Of a stretch of 64,000 nt of DNA, positions 18,246 to 26,503 are shown one piece after another. The position numbers were made by a program, and so were the translations under genes. The notes beneath the pieces were generated by a model. That model worked only from the letters and a program-made list of their open reading frames with translations, was not told the origin of the DNA and made no database searches. Numbering within the stretch: the stretch's first letter is position 1; every line of letters begins with the position of its first letter. This DNA comes from Ruminococcus sp. (GTDB lineage: Bacteria > Bacillota > Clostridia > Oscillospirales > Ruminococcaceae): assembly GCA_017543335.1 (NCBI GenBank), contig JAFYGE010000023.1, positions 89,057-153,056 of the forward strand, given 5' to 3'.

Positions 18246-19070
18246 GTGAAGAAAAATATATTTTCCGATAATAACGATAAAAAGAGTTCAAAAGGATTTT
18301 ATGCAGCACTTGGAATAAGTGCGGTCATGATAGGTTCAGCTTGTTATTTTGCATACGATCAGGGAAATGATCTGAACGACAAGAAGCGTCCGGAGGACAT
18401 AATCTCAGTACCGGAAGCTGCTGTGGACAACAAATCTACCGGTATTCCCAAAACAACTTACTATACCCTGCACACTACTCCACCTATCTGGACCGCTCCG
18501 GTTACTACAGAAAGGCGAGTAACCGAAACTACTCCTGTAATAAGAGTACCCGCAGCCGACATTATACCGTCAATTCCAAAAGAACCGGTAACAGAGCCTG
18601 TGGAGCAGCCTGCAAAAGCAGAAGTACCTGCTCCAGTGTCAGCTTCAAAGCTTGATAATGCAAAGCCGCCGCTTGAAGACGTAAGCAATATACTCGAACC
18701 TTTCAGCGGAACTGAACTCGTAAAGAATCCCACTACCGGTTCATGGCAGACTCATAACGGCACTGATATTGCCGGTGAAGTAGGTACAGTGGTGTCTGCA
18801 ATATCATCCGGAGAGGTAAAAGAGATCGTCAATGATCCTATATGGGGAATTACAGTCACTATAGATCACCATAACGGATTTGTCAGCAAATATTGCAGTC
18901 TTGGTTCGGAACTAACTGTTCAGAGCGGAGATACTGTTGCAAGCGGACAAGCTATCGGAGTTATCGGACAAACGGCTGATATAGAAAGCAATACTCCGCC
19001 GCATCTGCACATAGAAGTTAAGCATAACGGTGCATATGTAGACCCTGTAAGTGCTTTTTCTCAGAACTAA
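18246..19070 (+). CDS. SpoIIQ-like M23 (LytM) peptidase, membrane anchored
   Basis: 274 residues from the GTG at 18246, which follows GGAGGT. One membrane helix (about 19-36), a Thr/Pro-rich stalk (about 60-150), and a C-terminal LytM domain. Metal ligands look intact: His and Asp of THNGTDIAG and the HLHIEVKH motif. The GDTVASGQAIG stretch and the WGITV strand resemble SpoIIQ of spore formers, which here would keep catalytic residues. It may be a general wall endopeptidase or a sporulation engulfment protein; the sequence cannot decide. Confidence 0.8.
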   Translation: MKKNIFSDNNDKKSSKGFYAALGISAVMIGSACYFAYDQGNDLNDKKRPEDIISVPEAAVDNKSTGIPKTTYYTLHTTPPIWTAPVTTERRVTETTPVIRVPAADIIPSIPKEPVTEPVEQPAKAEVPAPVSASKLDNAKPPLEDVSNILEPFSGTELVKNPTTGSWQTHNGTDIAGEVGTVVSAISSGEVKEIVNDPIWGITVTIDHHNGFVSKYCSLGSELTVQSGDTVASGQAIGVIGQTADIESNTPPHLHIEVKHNGAYVDPVSAFSQN

Positions 19071-19077
19071 AGAACAA

Positions 19078-19102
19078 GACCTCCTTGAAATAAAAGGAGG
19101 TC
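19078..19102. terminator. Bidirectional intrinsic terminator
   Basis: GACCTCCTT-7-base loop-AAGGAGGTC between convergent genes, with ATTTTAT on the plus side and TTGTTCTTT on the minus side. It overlaps the stop codon of the phosphopantetheinyl transferase. Confidence 0.75.
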
Positions 19103-19742
19103 ATTTTATATTATTAAGGAATTCGGCTATATCTCTTAGACTGACATCTATGATCGTATCAGGCACTTCGCAGCAAACTGAAAATGAATATCTGCCTCTG
19201 TTTTCGTTATAAAAATTGAGTCCCATATACTTATTCCAACCGTACTTTATATTGTCGAAACCTGTATTTTTCATATCAAAGGTTATTCCTTCGCAGGTAT
19301 ATTTGCCGTAAGCCTCCTTGATAGTCCATATATCAGTGAAACGAGCTGAAGAATCGCCTATAGACTCCAGTTCAGCTTCTGTAAGAACGCTTTTAGCAAT
19401 TCCCGAAAACTCCTTGACCTCGTCCTGAATATCTACACCAATTTTACCACTTGATACTCCGCAAATGACTCCGCAGTGGCTATGTGAAAGGTTGAAGTTT
19501 ATTTCTGAATTCTCGATATAAGGCTTTTTACCAACTCCGTACGCAAATTCGGGAGCTTCTACATAGCTGTATTCTTTATACAGTGCATATCTCAGAAGCA
19601 AATACACCATCATTGATGTTTTCTGATCTATGTTTTTTATATAGCGGTATGTCTTTTCAGCTCTTTGCGACGAAAGGTATTTTTTCCATTCTGCCAGTTT
19701 ATCATCACTCATTTTGTCTATTTCATCAAGAATGTATATCAT
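19101..19742 (-). CDS. 4'-phosphopantetheinyl transferase, Sfp type
   Basis: 213 residues. Such enzymes attach phosphopantetheine from CoA to carrier proteins of peptide or polyketide synthases. The core motifs are present: NLSHSHCG near residue 83, GVDIQ near 102 and WTIKEAYGKYT near 140. No carrier-protein or synthase gene is in the window, so its target is elsewhere. It has its own promoter. Confidence 0.88.
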   Translation of the reverse strand: MIYILDEIDKMSDDKLAEWKKYLSSQRAEKTYRYIKNIDQKTSMMVYLLLRYALYKEYSYVEAPEFAYGVGKKPYIENSEINFNLSHSHCGVICGVSSGKIGVDIQDEVKEFSGIAKSVLTEAELESIGDSSARFTDIWTIKEAYGKYTCEGITFDMKNTGFDNIKYGWNKYMGLNFYNENRGRYSFSVCCEVPDTIIDVSLRDIAEFLNNIK

Positions 19743-19773
19743 TTATTTTTCTCCAAAACTCAAATTCATATTA

Positions 19774-19802
19774 ATTATACCACATTTGAGTTATCTATTC
19801 AA
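19774..19802 (-). promoter_or_regulatory. Sigma-A promoter of the Sfp-type gene
   Basis: Minus strand TTGAAT (19802-19797), 17 bp, TATAAT (19779-19774). Confidence 0.7.
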
Positions 19803-19937
19803 TATGTGTCGAAAAAAACTGAATGCAAGTTAGCATAATGCCAAATCCCCACAAATCAATTTGTTAATTTTATATAAATAATTATCAACAATGTGAAATA
19901 TTCAAAAATTATACATGAATGTGATATAATTTTGTGA

Positions 19938-19943
19938 TATAAT
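19938..19943 (+). promoter_or_regulatory. Tandem -10 elements before the HD-GYP gene
   Basis: Two TATAAT boxes at 19925-19930 and 19938-19943, both within GTGATATAAT contexts; the -35 sequences are weak, which suggests extended -10 recognition or an activator. Confidence 0.4.
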
Positions 19944-19974
19944 ATATTAAAAACATATACGGGAGGGACGGAGT

Positions 19975-22113
19975 TTGAATACAGAAAATAATAAAAAGAG
20001 CAAAAATTGGATATTATATATGGTATTGTATTATGTTGCTGCTATAGCAATTAATATTATCGGCTCCACAATTGTTAATCAAACAGGCATCCCTTTATAT
20101 TTAGATACTGCCGGAACGTTCCTTGCTGCGGTATACGGAGGATATGTCCCCGGAATAATAGTTGCATTTACAACAACTCTCTGCAAATGTATCACCGACC
20201 ATGAAGCTATGTACTATAATGTCGTTGGTATTTTTATGGGAATATGTGCAGCTTTTTTTGCTTCAAAAGGCTTCTTTAAAAAGAATTGGAAAGCACTTCT
20301 TACTTTACCTGCGTATGCCATAGTAGCTGGTGTTCCTGATACAATAATAACATGGTTCCTTGATACTTCTGATGTAGGTCAACAGTATAAAGGACTTGAA
20401 AAATTCCTTATAAATAATGCCGAACTCAGTAGATTTCCAGCAAAAATGTTAACGGAAATATCTACTGAATTTATAGATAAGGGTATTTCACTTATAATCG
20501 CATTGATAATAATGCAACTTCTGCCGAAAAAATTAATTAATCGTTCTAAACCTAACGGTCTGTGGCAATCACCTCTTACTGCTGATATGAAGTCGGCTAT
20601 CCGCAAAAATCAGTGCCGCTCAGTATCTCAAAGGACTAAAATAGTACTTGTAATTACTGCTGCCTCACTTTTGATAGCTGATACATCAGTAACTATCAGT
20701 TCTTTTTTATATCGCCGCTCAAATATAGCCGACAAGGAAACTCTCGCTGAAGGCTTAGCTTCAATAGCCGCTGAAAATATAGATGCTGAAAGAGTTGAAG
20801 AATACCTTCTTATCGGTGAAAATGCAGAGGGCTACAACGATACTAAACATCAGCTTCAATTGCTTCTGGACGCATATAACGATGTTGAATATGTGTATGT
20901 TTACAAAATCGAAGAGGACGGATGTCATGTAGTATTTGAAGTTGCTGCCGACAGCAGCAATGCTGAGGATGCAGGTACATTAATTGAGTTTGACGACTCA
21001 TTCAATGACCTTATTCCCGATCTTCTTGCAGGAAAAGAGATTGACCCTATCATAACTGACGACTCTTATGGCTGGCTGCTTACCGCATATAAGCCAGTAT
21101 ACGACAAAAACGGCAACTGTGTATGCTATGCAGCCGCTGACGTTTCAATGGACGACATCGCTGTATACGAGTACAGCTTCATGACCAAGCTGATTTCTCT
21201 GCTGCTTGCATTCTATCTGCTTATAGTCGCATTGGCAATGTGGCTAATCAAGCATAATCTGCTGCTGCCGGTAAATACTATGGCATATTGTGCAGGTGCA
21301 TTCGCATATAACAGCGATGAGGCTCTTGAAAACAGCGTTAAAAGGCTGAAAAGTCTCGATATACATACCGGTGACGAGATCGAAAATCTCTACCACGCTT
21401 TCCTGAAAACCACTGAAGACACAATGAGCCACATCAATGATATCCAGACCAAAAACAAAACTATTTCAAAGATGCAGAATGGACTTATCATGGTGCTTGC
21501 AGATATGGTCGAGAGCCGTGATAAGTGTACCGGAGATCACGTCAGAAAAACTGCTGCTTATGTAAAAATTATCATGGAAGAAATGAAAAAAGAAAACATC
21601 TATGCAGATCAGCTTACTGACGAATTTATCAGGAACGTAAAAAATGCCGCTCCACTCCATGATATAGGCAAAATCTCGGTATCCGATACTATACTCAATA
21701 AGCCGGACAAGCTCACCGATGAGGAGTTTGTTATAATGAAAACTCACACTACTCTCGGCAGCGAGATAATTGAGCGTGTTATAGATATGGTTCCGGATAC
21801 AGGCTACCTTGCAGAAGCTAAAAGGCTTTCAGAATATCATCATGAAAAATGGAACGGAAAAGGCTACCCTCACGGTATTTCCGGTGAGGAAATACCTCTC
21901 TCCGCAAGGATCATGGCTGTAGCTGATGTATTCGACGCTCTTGTCTCTCGCAGAAGCTACAAGGAGCCTTTCACGTTTGAAAAAGCTATGGATATTATTC
22001 GCAAGGATGCCGGTGTACATTTTGACCCGCTCGTTGCTCAGGCTTTTATCAATGCTGAAGACAGAGTGCGTCAGGTAGCTGAAGAATTCAATTCAGTCAA
22101 TAAAATATCGTAA
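19975..22113 (+). CDS. Membrane HD-GYP signalling protein with N-terminal multi-helix sensor
   Basis: 712 residues, TTG start after GGGAGGGACGGAG. Residues about 12-200 form around six membrane helices resembling the substrate-binding subunit of vitamin transporters. Another helix near 225, an extracytoplasmic Cache-like segment (about 245-390) and a helix near 405 follow. The C-terminal domain (about 500-695) is HD-GYP: LHDIGK, HTTLG and HHEKWNGKGYP. HD-GYP domains hydrolyse cyclic di-GMP or related signals. The Asn in WNGKGYP replaces the more usual Asp. No cyclase is in the window. Confidence 0.85.
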   Translation: MNTENNKKSKNWILYMVLYYVAAIAINIIGSTIVNQTGIPLYLDTAGTFLAAVYGGYVPGIIVAFTTTLCKCITDHEAMYYNVVGIFMGICAAFFASKGFFKKNWKALLTLPAYAIVAGVPDTIITWFLDTSDVGQQYKGLEKFLINNAELSRFPAKMLTEISTEFIDKGISLIIALIIMQLLPKKLINRSKPNGLWQSPLTADMKSAIRKNQCRSVSQRTKIVLVITAASLLIADTSVTISSFLYRRSNIADKETLAEGLASIAAENIDAERVEEYLLIGENAEGYNDTKHQLQLLLDAYNDVEYVYVYKIEEDGCHVVFEVAADSSNAEDAGTLIEFDDSFNDLIPDLLAGKEIDPIITDDSYGWLLTAYKPVYDKNGNCVCYAAADVSMDDIAVYEYSFMTKLISLLLAFYLLIVALAMWLIKHNLLLPVNTMAYCAGAFAYNSDEALENSVKRLKSLDIHTGDEIENLYHAFLKTTEDTMSHINDIQTKNKTISKMQNGLIMVLADMVESRDKCTGDHVRKTAAYVKIIMEEMKKENIYADQLTDEFIRNVKNAAPLHDIGKISVSDTILNKPDKLTDEEFVIMKTHTTLGSEIIERVIDMVPDTGYLAEAKRLSEYHHEKWNGKGYPHGISGEEIPLSARIMAVADVFDALVSRRSYKEPFTFEKAMDIIRKDAGVHFDPLVAQAFINAEDRVRQVAEEFNSVNKIS

Positions 22114-22130
22114 TTAGGTGTATGAAAACT

Positions 22131-22168
22131 AAACGGGTCAAACCATTTTAAATTGGTTTGACCCGTTT
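22131..22168. terminator. Bidirectional intrinsic terminator
   Basis: A 15-bp perfect stem (AAACGGGTCAAACCA with its complement at 22154-22168) and an AT-rich 8-base loop, between convergent genes. Confidence 0.8.
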
Positions 22169-22185
22169 GAAGTTATATTCTGTTT

Positions 22186-23415
22186 TTAACTAAGAAGATC
22201 AACTGAGAAATGTCTTGAATCAACATCGAAATACTCCTCAAGCTCTGCAATATAGAATCTGAAGCATATTTTTCCGTTGAACGACATTACATCTCCGCTT
22301 TCAGGTACACCAAGCATTTCAAGCTGTTCATCTGTGAGAGTTTTCAGGTAAACTGAATCATCCTTCTTGACATTGAACAGTGCATTGCCGTAGTCATCAA
22401 CATTGCTTTTGTTGTACACCTTGAATGCCTTGCTGTTCATATCGCTGAAATAAGCTCTTTTACCTGAGGAAAGTTTCATTTCGTCAAGAAGCTTTGCTGA
22501 CGGATTTTTTACATAATACCTTCCGTCACCGTCTTTGCCGATACCAAATACATCAAGCTGTTCTTCTGTGAGGTCATTGAGGTATATCGGCTCAACATCA
22601 GAAGCTGTTTTGCCAATTTCAAATCGCTTAGACACTACTATATCTTCAAGTCTGAGCTTCTCGTCATATGAATATCCAAGCTTTGTAAGCTCATTTTCAG
22701 GAAGATGAACAATGATATTATCTGATATTTCATTAAGCTGCTTTGTAATATCAGCACGGCTCTGAGTAGTCCATTCAATATTTATTTCTTCACACATTGG
22801 TCTGTCGAGGTAAACTACACGCTCCATATCCTTCAGTGTAAAGGTCACGAAAGGATATTTTTTATCGGCATAGTTTGGCTCGATATATACAGCCGTACTT
22901 CCGTTTGAAGTATCCTCTGTATTTACGACTCTATAACGGTATCTTCCGGAAGGCGACTCACCTGATTCTATCTCCTCCTGCTTTGTTGTAGTTACAAAGA
23001 AGGATGTAAACAAGAAGTAACCGAGTGCACCGAAGATATACAAAAGCAAGGTGATCGTACCAAAAGCAGTCTTAGCTCCCTCACCTGCACCTGAAAGAAG
23101 CAGTATTGCGACTCCGGTGATTATTATAGGGATTATCATTCCCCACTCTCCGAAATACAACAGCACTACCGGAAGCATCGCCGGCAATATAAGAAAGCTT
23201 GCTATTCTGGTCAATATCTGCTTTCTGGTGTATAGCATCAGCAAAAACGATACTAATGAGATACCCGTCAGCGTAAGACATAGCTGAAGTCTCTGGTGAA
23301 TATGTATATCGTAGAAGATCGAGAAATAGCATAGCCTGCACACACAGAATGCGTAAAAAAGGCTTACGAGTGCCACTACTCTTTTAGTCCAGATATTGTC
23401 GAAAAAACTTTTCAT
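22186..23415 (-). CDS. Membrane protein of unknown function with large C-terminal domain
   Basis: 409 residues. Five predicted membrane helices in the first 150 residues are followed by a soluble domain of about 250 residues rich in charged residues. I see internal similarity between two stretches of that domain, LNDLTEEQLDVFGI and LKTLTDEQLEMLGV, suggesting a duplicated unit of about 85 residues. No family recognised. GGAGG precedes the start and a promoter lies at 23474-23502. It is divergent from the VanZ-like gene. Confidence 0.7.
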   Translation of the reverse strand: MKSFFDNIWTKRVVALVSLFYAFCVCRLCYFSIFYDIHIHQRLQLCLTLTGISLVSFLLMLYTRKQILTRIASFLILPAMLPVVLLYFGEWGMIIPIIITGVAILLLSGAGEGAKTAFGTITLLLYIFGALGYFLFTSFFVTTTKQEEIESGESPSGRYRYRVVNTEDTSNGSTAVYIEPNYADKKYPFVTFTLKDMERVVYLDRPMCEEINIEWTTQSRADITKQLNEISDNIIVHLPENELTKLGYSYDEKLRLEDIVVSKRFEIGKTASDVEPIYLNDLTEEQLDVFGIGKDGDGRYYVKNPSAKLLDEMKLSSGKRAYFSDMNSKAFKVYNKSNVDDYGNALFNVKKDDSVYLKTLTDEQLEMLGVPESGDVMSFNGKICFRFYIAELEEYFDVDSRHFSVDLLS

Positions 23416-23473
23416 TTCAACCTCCGAATAAATATATATAACTTTTGTTTAGTAACATAACAATACATAGTAT

Positions 23474-23502
23474 ATTATACCATTTTAAAAGTAAAGATAC
23501 AA
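23474..23502 (-). promoter_or_regulatory. Sigma-A promoter of the 22186-23415 gene
   Basis: Minus strand TTGTAT (23502-23497), 17 bp, TATAAT (23479-23474). Confidence 0.65.
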
Positions 23503-23546
23503 GTAATTTTTGAAATTTTTCCGAAAAAAAGAGATATTTCAGAGGC

Positions 23547-23575
23547 TTTACAAATGATTGAGAAAATAGTATAAT
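23547..23575 (+). promoter_or_regulatory. Sigma-A promoter of the VanZ-like gene
   Basis: TTTACA (23547-23552), 17 bp, TATAAT (23570-23575). Confidence 0.75.
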
Positions 23576-23606
23576 AATATTGACAAATTTATGAAAGGAA
23601 CAAGGC

Positions 23607-24104
23607 ATGGATAGAAAATTTTTATACCCTTCCAGAATAATCTGTGCTATTCTCTCACTGGCTTGTATGGTGACTATATTTATGTTTTCAAGAGAAGACG
23701 GCGAGAAGTCCTCAAAGACAAGCGGTAAAGTAACGGATACAGTTATTGATGTTACCGTAAAGGACTACGAGCAAAAGCCTGCTAAAGAAAAAAAGTCCAT
23801 AAGAGAAAAAGTATCGTTCTGGGTGAGGAAAACAGCTCATTTCACAATTTACACACTGCTTGGACTAATGGTATCACTCACCATAGGCAAAAGGAAGATA
23901 TTCAGTCTCGGAACACTCGGAGCACTTCTGTTCTGCTTTATGTACGCTGTATCAGACGAGATACACCAATCATTTACTCCTGACCGTTCCTGCGAGTTCA
24001 GAGATGTTATGATAGATACCTCCGGAGCAGCGTTAGGAATACTTATATCAATATCAGTGATGGCAGTCATAAAAGCCTTAAACAGAAAACTCTCAGATCG
24101 TTAA
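23607..24104 (+). CDS. VanZ-like membrane protein
   Basis: 165 residues with about four membrane helices. Family hallmarks are the RKTAHFTIYTLLG helix near residue 75 and SDEIHQSFTPDR near 117, followed by RDVMIDTSGAALG. VanZ-like proteins are widespread in Firmicutes; one member gives low-level teicoplanin resistance, but most have no known role, so resistance should not be inferred. ATG follows AAAGGAAC. A terminator lies ten bases downstream. Confidence 0.85.
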   Translation: MDRKFLYPSRIICAILSLACMVTIFMFSREDGEKSSKTSGKVTDTVIDVTVKDYEQKPAKEKKSIREKVSFWVRKTAHFTIYTLLGLMVSLTIGKRKIFSLGTLGALLFCFMYAVSDEIHQSFTPDRSCEFRDVMIDTSGAALGILISISVMAVIKALNRKLSDR

Positions 24105-24113
24105 CAAACAAAA

Positions 24114-24137
24114 GCCCACATTCAGATGAATGTGGGC
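24114..24137. terminator. Bidirectional intrinsic terminator
   Basis: GCCCACATTCA-GA-TGAATGTGGGC, an 11-bp stem followed by AATTTTTTAATTT on the plus strand and TTTTGTTTG on the minus strand. Confidence 0.85.
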
Positions 24138-24148
24138 AATTTTTTAAT

Positions 24149-25369
24149 TTACTGCATTCCGCCTCTGATATAGAAATTATCCTGAATGATAAGAGCACAT
24201 CCGCCGAGGAAGTTGTTCTTACCGTCAAGGCGGCTGAGGACTACTCTGTCAGCAATTTCTTCGCTTACAAGACGTATCATCTCTCTCTTTACGTAATCAA
24301 ACTGCTTCTCGTTGAGCTTGAAGTTGTGGAGCACGATACGCTTTGCAAAGTGGCTTATAGCAAGGTTATTGAGGAGTACAGTGTACTTTGCGATGATATC
24401 ATCAACAAGGTTCTTGACTGTCTCTTCACCACGCATAAGTGCCATAAATACATTTTCAGTATTGATCTTAGTTTTATCGCCTTCTGTAAGCTCATAAAGA
24501 ACAGGAGTCTTGTCCTTTGAATAGATCTCATAGAAAGCGTTGAGCATAGCTGTTCTTGAAAGCTCTGCCTTTACTGAGCCGTTTGGATAGCCTTCGTACT
24601 GCTTACCGTTAGGGCAGACGATATACTTCTCGATCATTGAAGTATAAGAAATATAGTCACTTGAAAGCTCATTCTTATTTATTACCGCAAGATTGACCTG
24701 ATTACCGTTATGGATAAACGCAGTATTCATCTGGTAACCGTTCTGAGTTCTGTAATCATTGCTTGCAAGAGCCATAAGTCCGATTGCGTTTCCGCAGTGG
24801 ATCTCGAAATCAAGTCCGCTTGAAAGCTTATCGATGAAATTGGTGAAATCAAGCACACCGTCCTTGTAGAATATCTTGAGCTTGCCCCACATTGAAGGAA
24901 CGACACCAACTCCGAGTCCGAGTATCTTATCCTTAGTAAGGCAGCTGTTTTCTACCATTTCGTTGCTTGTATTGATTATGTAATTGATGATATCCTTGCT
25001 TGTTGTACGCTCATCAATTACCATACTTGCTTTATCAAGTATCTCCGAGTTAAGGTTAGTAAGGCCTATACTTACTTCCTTTTCATCAACTGTAGCTCCG
25101 AGAGCAAAACGGCTGTTCACGTTAATATCGATAAGTATCTTTCTTCTGCCTTTCTGGAGCTTTTCTGTATTTACTGGAGCTTCACCTATCTCTACGAGGA
25201 CGCCCTCCTCGATCATTTCATTTGTTATAATGGTGACCGCAGCTCTTGTGATCTCAAGAGCACTTGCAACATCAACACGAGAAATAGGGCCGGATTCTCT
25301 GATCACACGAAGGATCTGCATACGGTTTCTTCTCTTAAGGTCGAGCTTACTGATGCCTCTTTTTTCCAT
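24149..25369 (-). CDS. ROK/NagC-XylR-like transcriptional regulator with degenerate sugar-kinase domain
   Basis: 406 residues from the ATG at 25369, preceded by GGAG at nine bases; an ATG five codons earlier lacks a good site. The N terminus is a winged helix (NRMQILRVIRESGPISRVDVA...) typical of NagC/XylR. The rest follows the ROK fold, but the ATP loop (DxGGT) is missing and the zinc motif CxCGxxGC is reduced to one Cys (VCPNGKQYEGYPNG). It may bind a sugar or other effector without phosphate transfer. A palindrome GTAGT-TT-ACTAC at 25403-25414, just upstream, could be its own operator. Confidence 0.75.
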   Translation of the reverse strand: MEKRGISKLDLKRRNRMQILRVIRESGPISRVDVASALEITRAAVTIITNEMIEEGVLVEIGEAPVNTEKLQKGRRKILIDINVNSRFALGATVDEKEVSIGLTNLNSEILDKASMVIDERTTSKDIINYIINTSNEMVENSCLTKDKILGLGVGVVPSMWGKLKIFYKDGVLDFTNFIDKLSSGLDFEIHCGNAIGLMALASNDYRTQNGYQMNTAFIHNGNQVNLAVINKNELSSDYISYTSMIEKYIVCPNGKQYEGYPNGSVKAELSRTAMLNAFYEIYSKDKTPVLYELTEGDKTKINTENVFMALMRGEETVKNLVDDIIAKYTVLLNNLAISHFAKRIVLHNFKLNEKQFDYVKREMIRLVSEEIADRVVLSRLDGKNNFLGGCALIIQDNFYIRGGMQ

Positions 25370-25402
25370 TAGCAACATCTCCATTCCTAATTAATTTAAT
25401 AA

Positions 25403-25414
25403 GTAGTTTACTAC
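25403..25414. promoter_or_regulatory. Candidate operator of the ROK-like regulator
   Basis: GTAGT-TT-ACTAC between the start codon and the -10 box (TATAAT on the minus strand near 25424-25429). Inverted repeats in this position are common sites for autoregulation; the binding protein is inferred. Confidence 0.4.
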
Positions 25415-25494
25415 ACAAATTTATTATAACACATTTGAAATAAAAATAAAACAGTTTAATGAAAAAAATATTAAAATCAGCACTTTGGACAAAG

Positions 25495-26424
25495 TTAGTC
25501 AAACAAATTTGTCAAATATTCTGTAAAGCGGACTATCATTGGCAAAGTAGCAACAGAAAGCACTGTACCGGCAGTAAAAATCTGTGAAGCATATACAGAA
25601 TTTCGTCCATATCTTATACATTGCAGAGTACACATCGCTGCCGGCGGAGCTGACGCTGCAACCACAACAGTCATTCTAACTTTTTCGTTCATCGGCAAAA
25701 ATGAAAGTCCTGCTGAAAGTATGAACGGAATGATAATAAGTCTAATTAAACAAACAATATAGACACGCTTGTTTTTCAGCATTTTAAGTATGTCCGTTTC
25801 TGCCATTGTTACACCCGATACTATCATTGCAAGCGGAGTATTCAGCTGTGCAACGAATTCCAGAGCTTTTGACGGCACATCCGGAAGTTTAAGCTCAAAG
25901 AAAAAGCATATTATACCCAGTACTATTGAGATAACCGTTGGCGAATAAAAGACCTTTATGACCTTTTTCATGTCTCTTTCACCGGATATGAGTATTATAC
26001 CGTGAGTCCATACGATAAGGTTGAAAACGGTTATATAAGCGGTAAGGTAGAACACACCTTCCATACCGAAAAGTGCGTTCAGAAGCGGTATACCCATGAA
26101 TCCGCAGTTTGAATATATAGACGAAAAGCGTTCTATCTCAGTTTCTCTGTCCTGTTTTTTCTGTATTAGAAGATAAGCCAGTATGGTCATTACAACAAAA
26201 GTTCCCACGGACAAAGCAAACGTCAGCAAAAGATTTTTCACCAATGACGCTTTATATTCAGTTTGGTAAGACATGAATATCATAGCCGGATTTACGACCT
26301 GAAGCACAAGTTTTGACAGGTCTTTATTTGATTCACGGCTTATCAGCTTGGCTTTAAAACAAAATACTCCTACCATTATCAGTATGAGCATTATTATAGT
26401 CTGATTTAATATGGTTTCTGCCAA
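25495..26424 (-). CDS. AEC family (auxin efflux carrier-like) transporter
   Basis: 309 residues from the TTG at 26424, which has AAAGGA upstream; longer readings would run back through the upstream terminator. About ten membrane helices with the family features NPAMIFMSY near residue 47, the SNCGFMGIPLL motif near 107 and the ASAPPAAMCTLQ segment near 265. Bacterial members export or import small organic acids such as malate or lactate; substrate unknown here. Confidence 0.85.
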   Translation of the reverse strand: MAETILNQTIIMLILIMVGVFCFKAKLISRESNKDLSKLVLQVVNPAMIFMSYQTEYKASLVKNLLLTFALSVGTFVVMTILAYLLIQKKQDRETEIERFSSIYSNCGFMGIPLLNALFGMEGVFYLTAYITVFNLIVWTHGIILISGERDMKKVIKVFYSPTVISIVLGIICFFFELKLPDVPSKALEFVAQLNTPLAMIVSGVTMAETDILKMLKNKRVYIVCLIRLIIIPFILSAGLSFLPMNEKVRMTVVVAASAPPAAMCTLQCIRYGRNSVYASQIFTAGTVLSVATLPMIVRFTEYLTNLFD

Positions 26425-26453
26425 TTTTAAGTATCCTTTCAATTTTATTTGGG

Positions 26454-26483
26454 CAAAAAAATCCGGAGCTTTACGCTCCGGAT
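26454..26483 (-). terminator. Intrinsic terminator of the 26504-27208 gene
   Basis: ATCCGGAGC-GTAAA-GCTCCGGAT on the minus strand followed by seven T residues. It lies between the zinc-ribbon gene and the AEC gene and supports the downstream TTG start of the latter. Confidence 0.85.
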
Positions 26484-26503
26484 GTCGATTCAATTTTCAG
26501 CGA

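Noticed and set aside
17969-18271. 100-codon plus-strand frame inside the hairpin element
   Set aside because: No ribosome site, composition follows the inverted repeats, and it runs across the start of the M23 gene. It is best explained by the repeat structure.
19101-19742. A peptide or polyketide biosynthesis cluster around the Sfp-type gene
   Set aside because: No synthase, carrier or tailoring gene lies nearby; the transferase stands alone.
23607-24104. Glycopeptide resistance cluster
   Set aside because: Only a VanZ-like protein is present, without VanHAX or VanRS; VanZ-like proteins are common without resistance.
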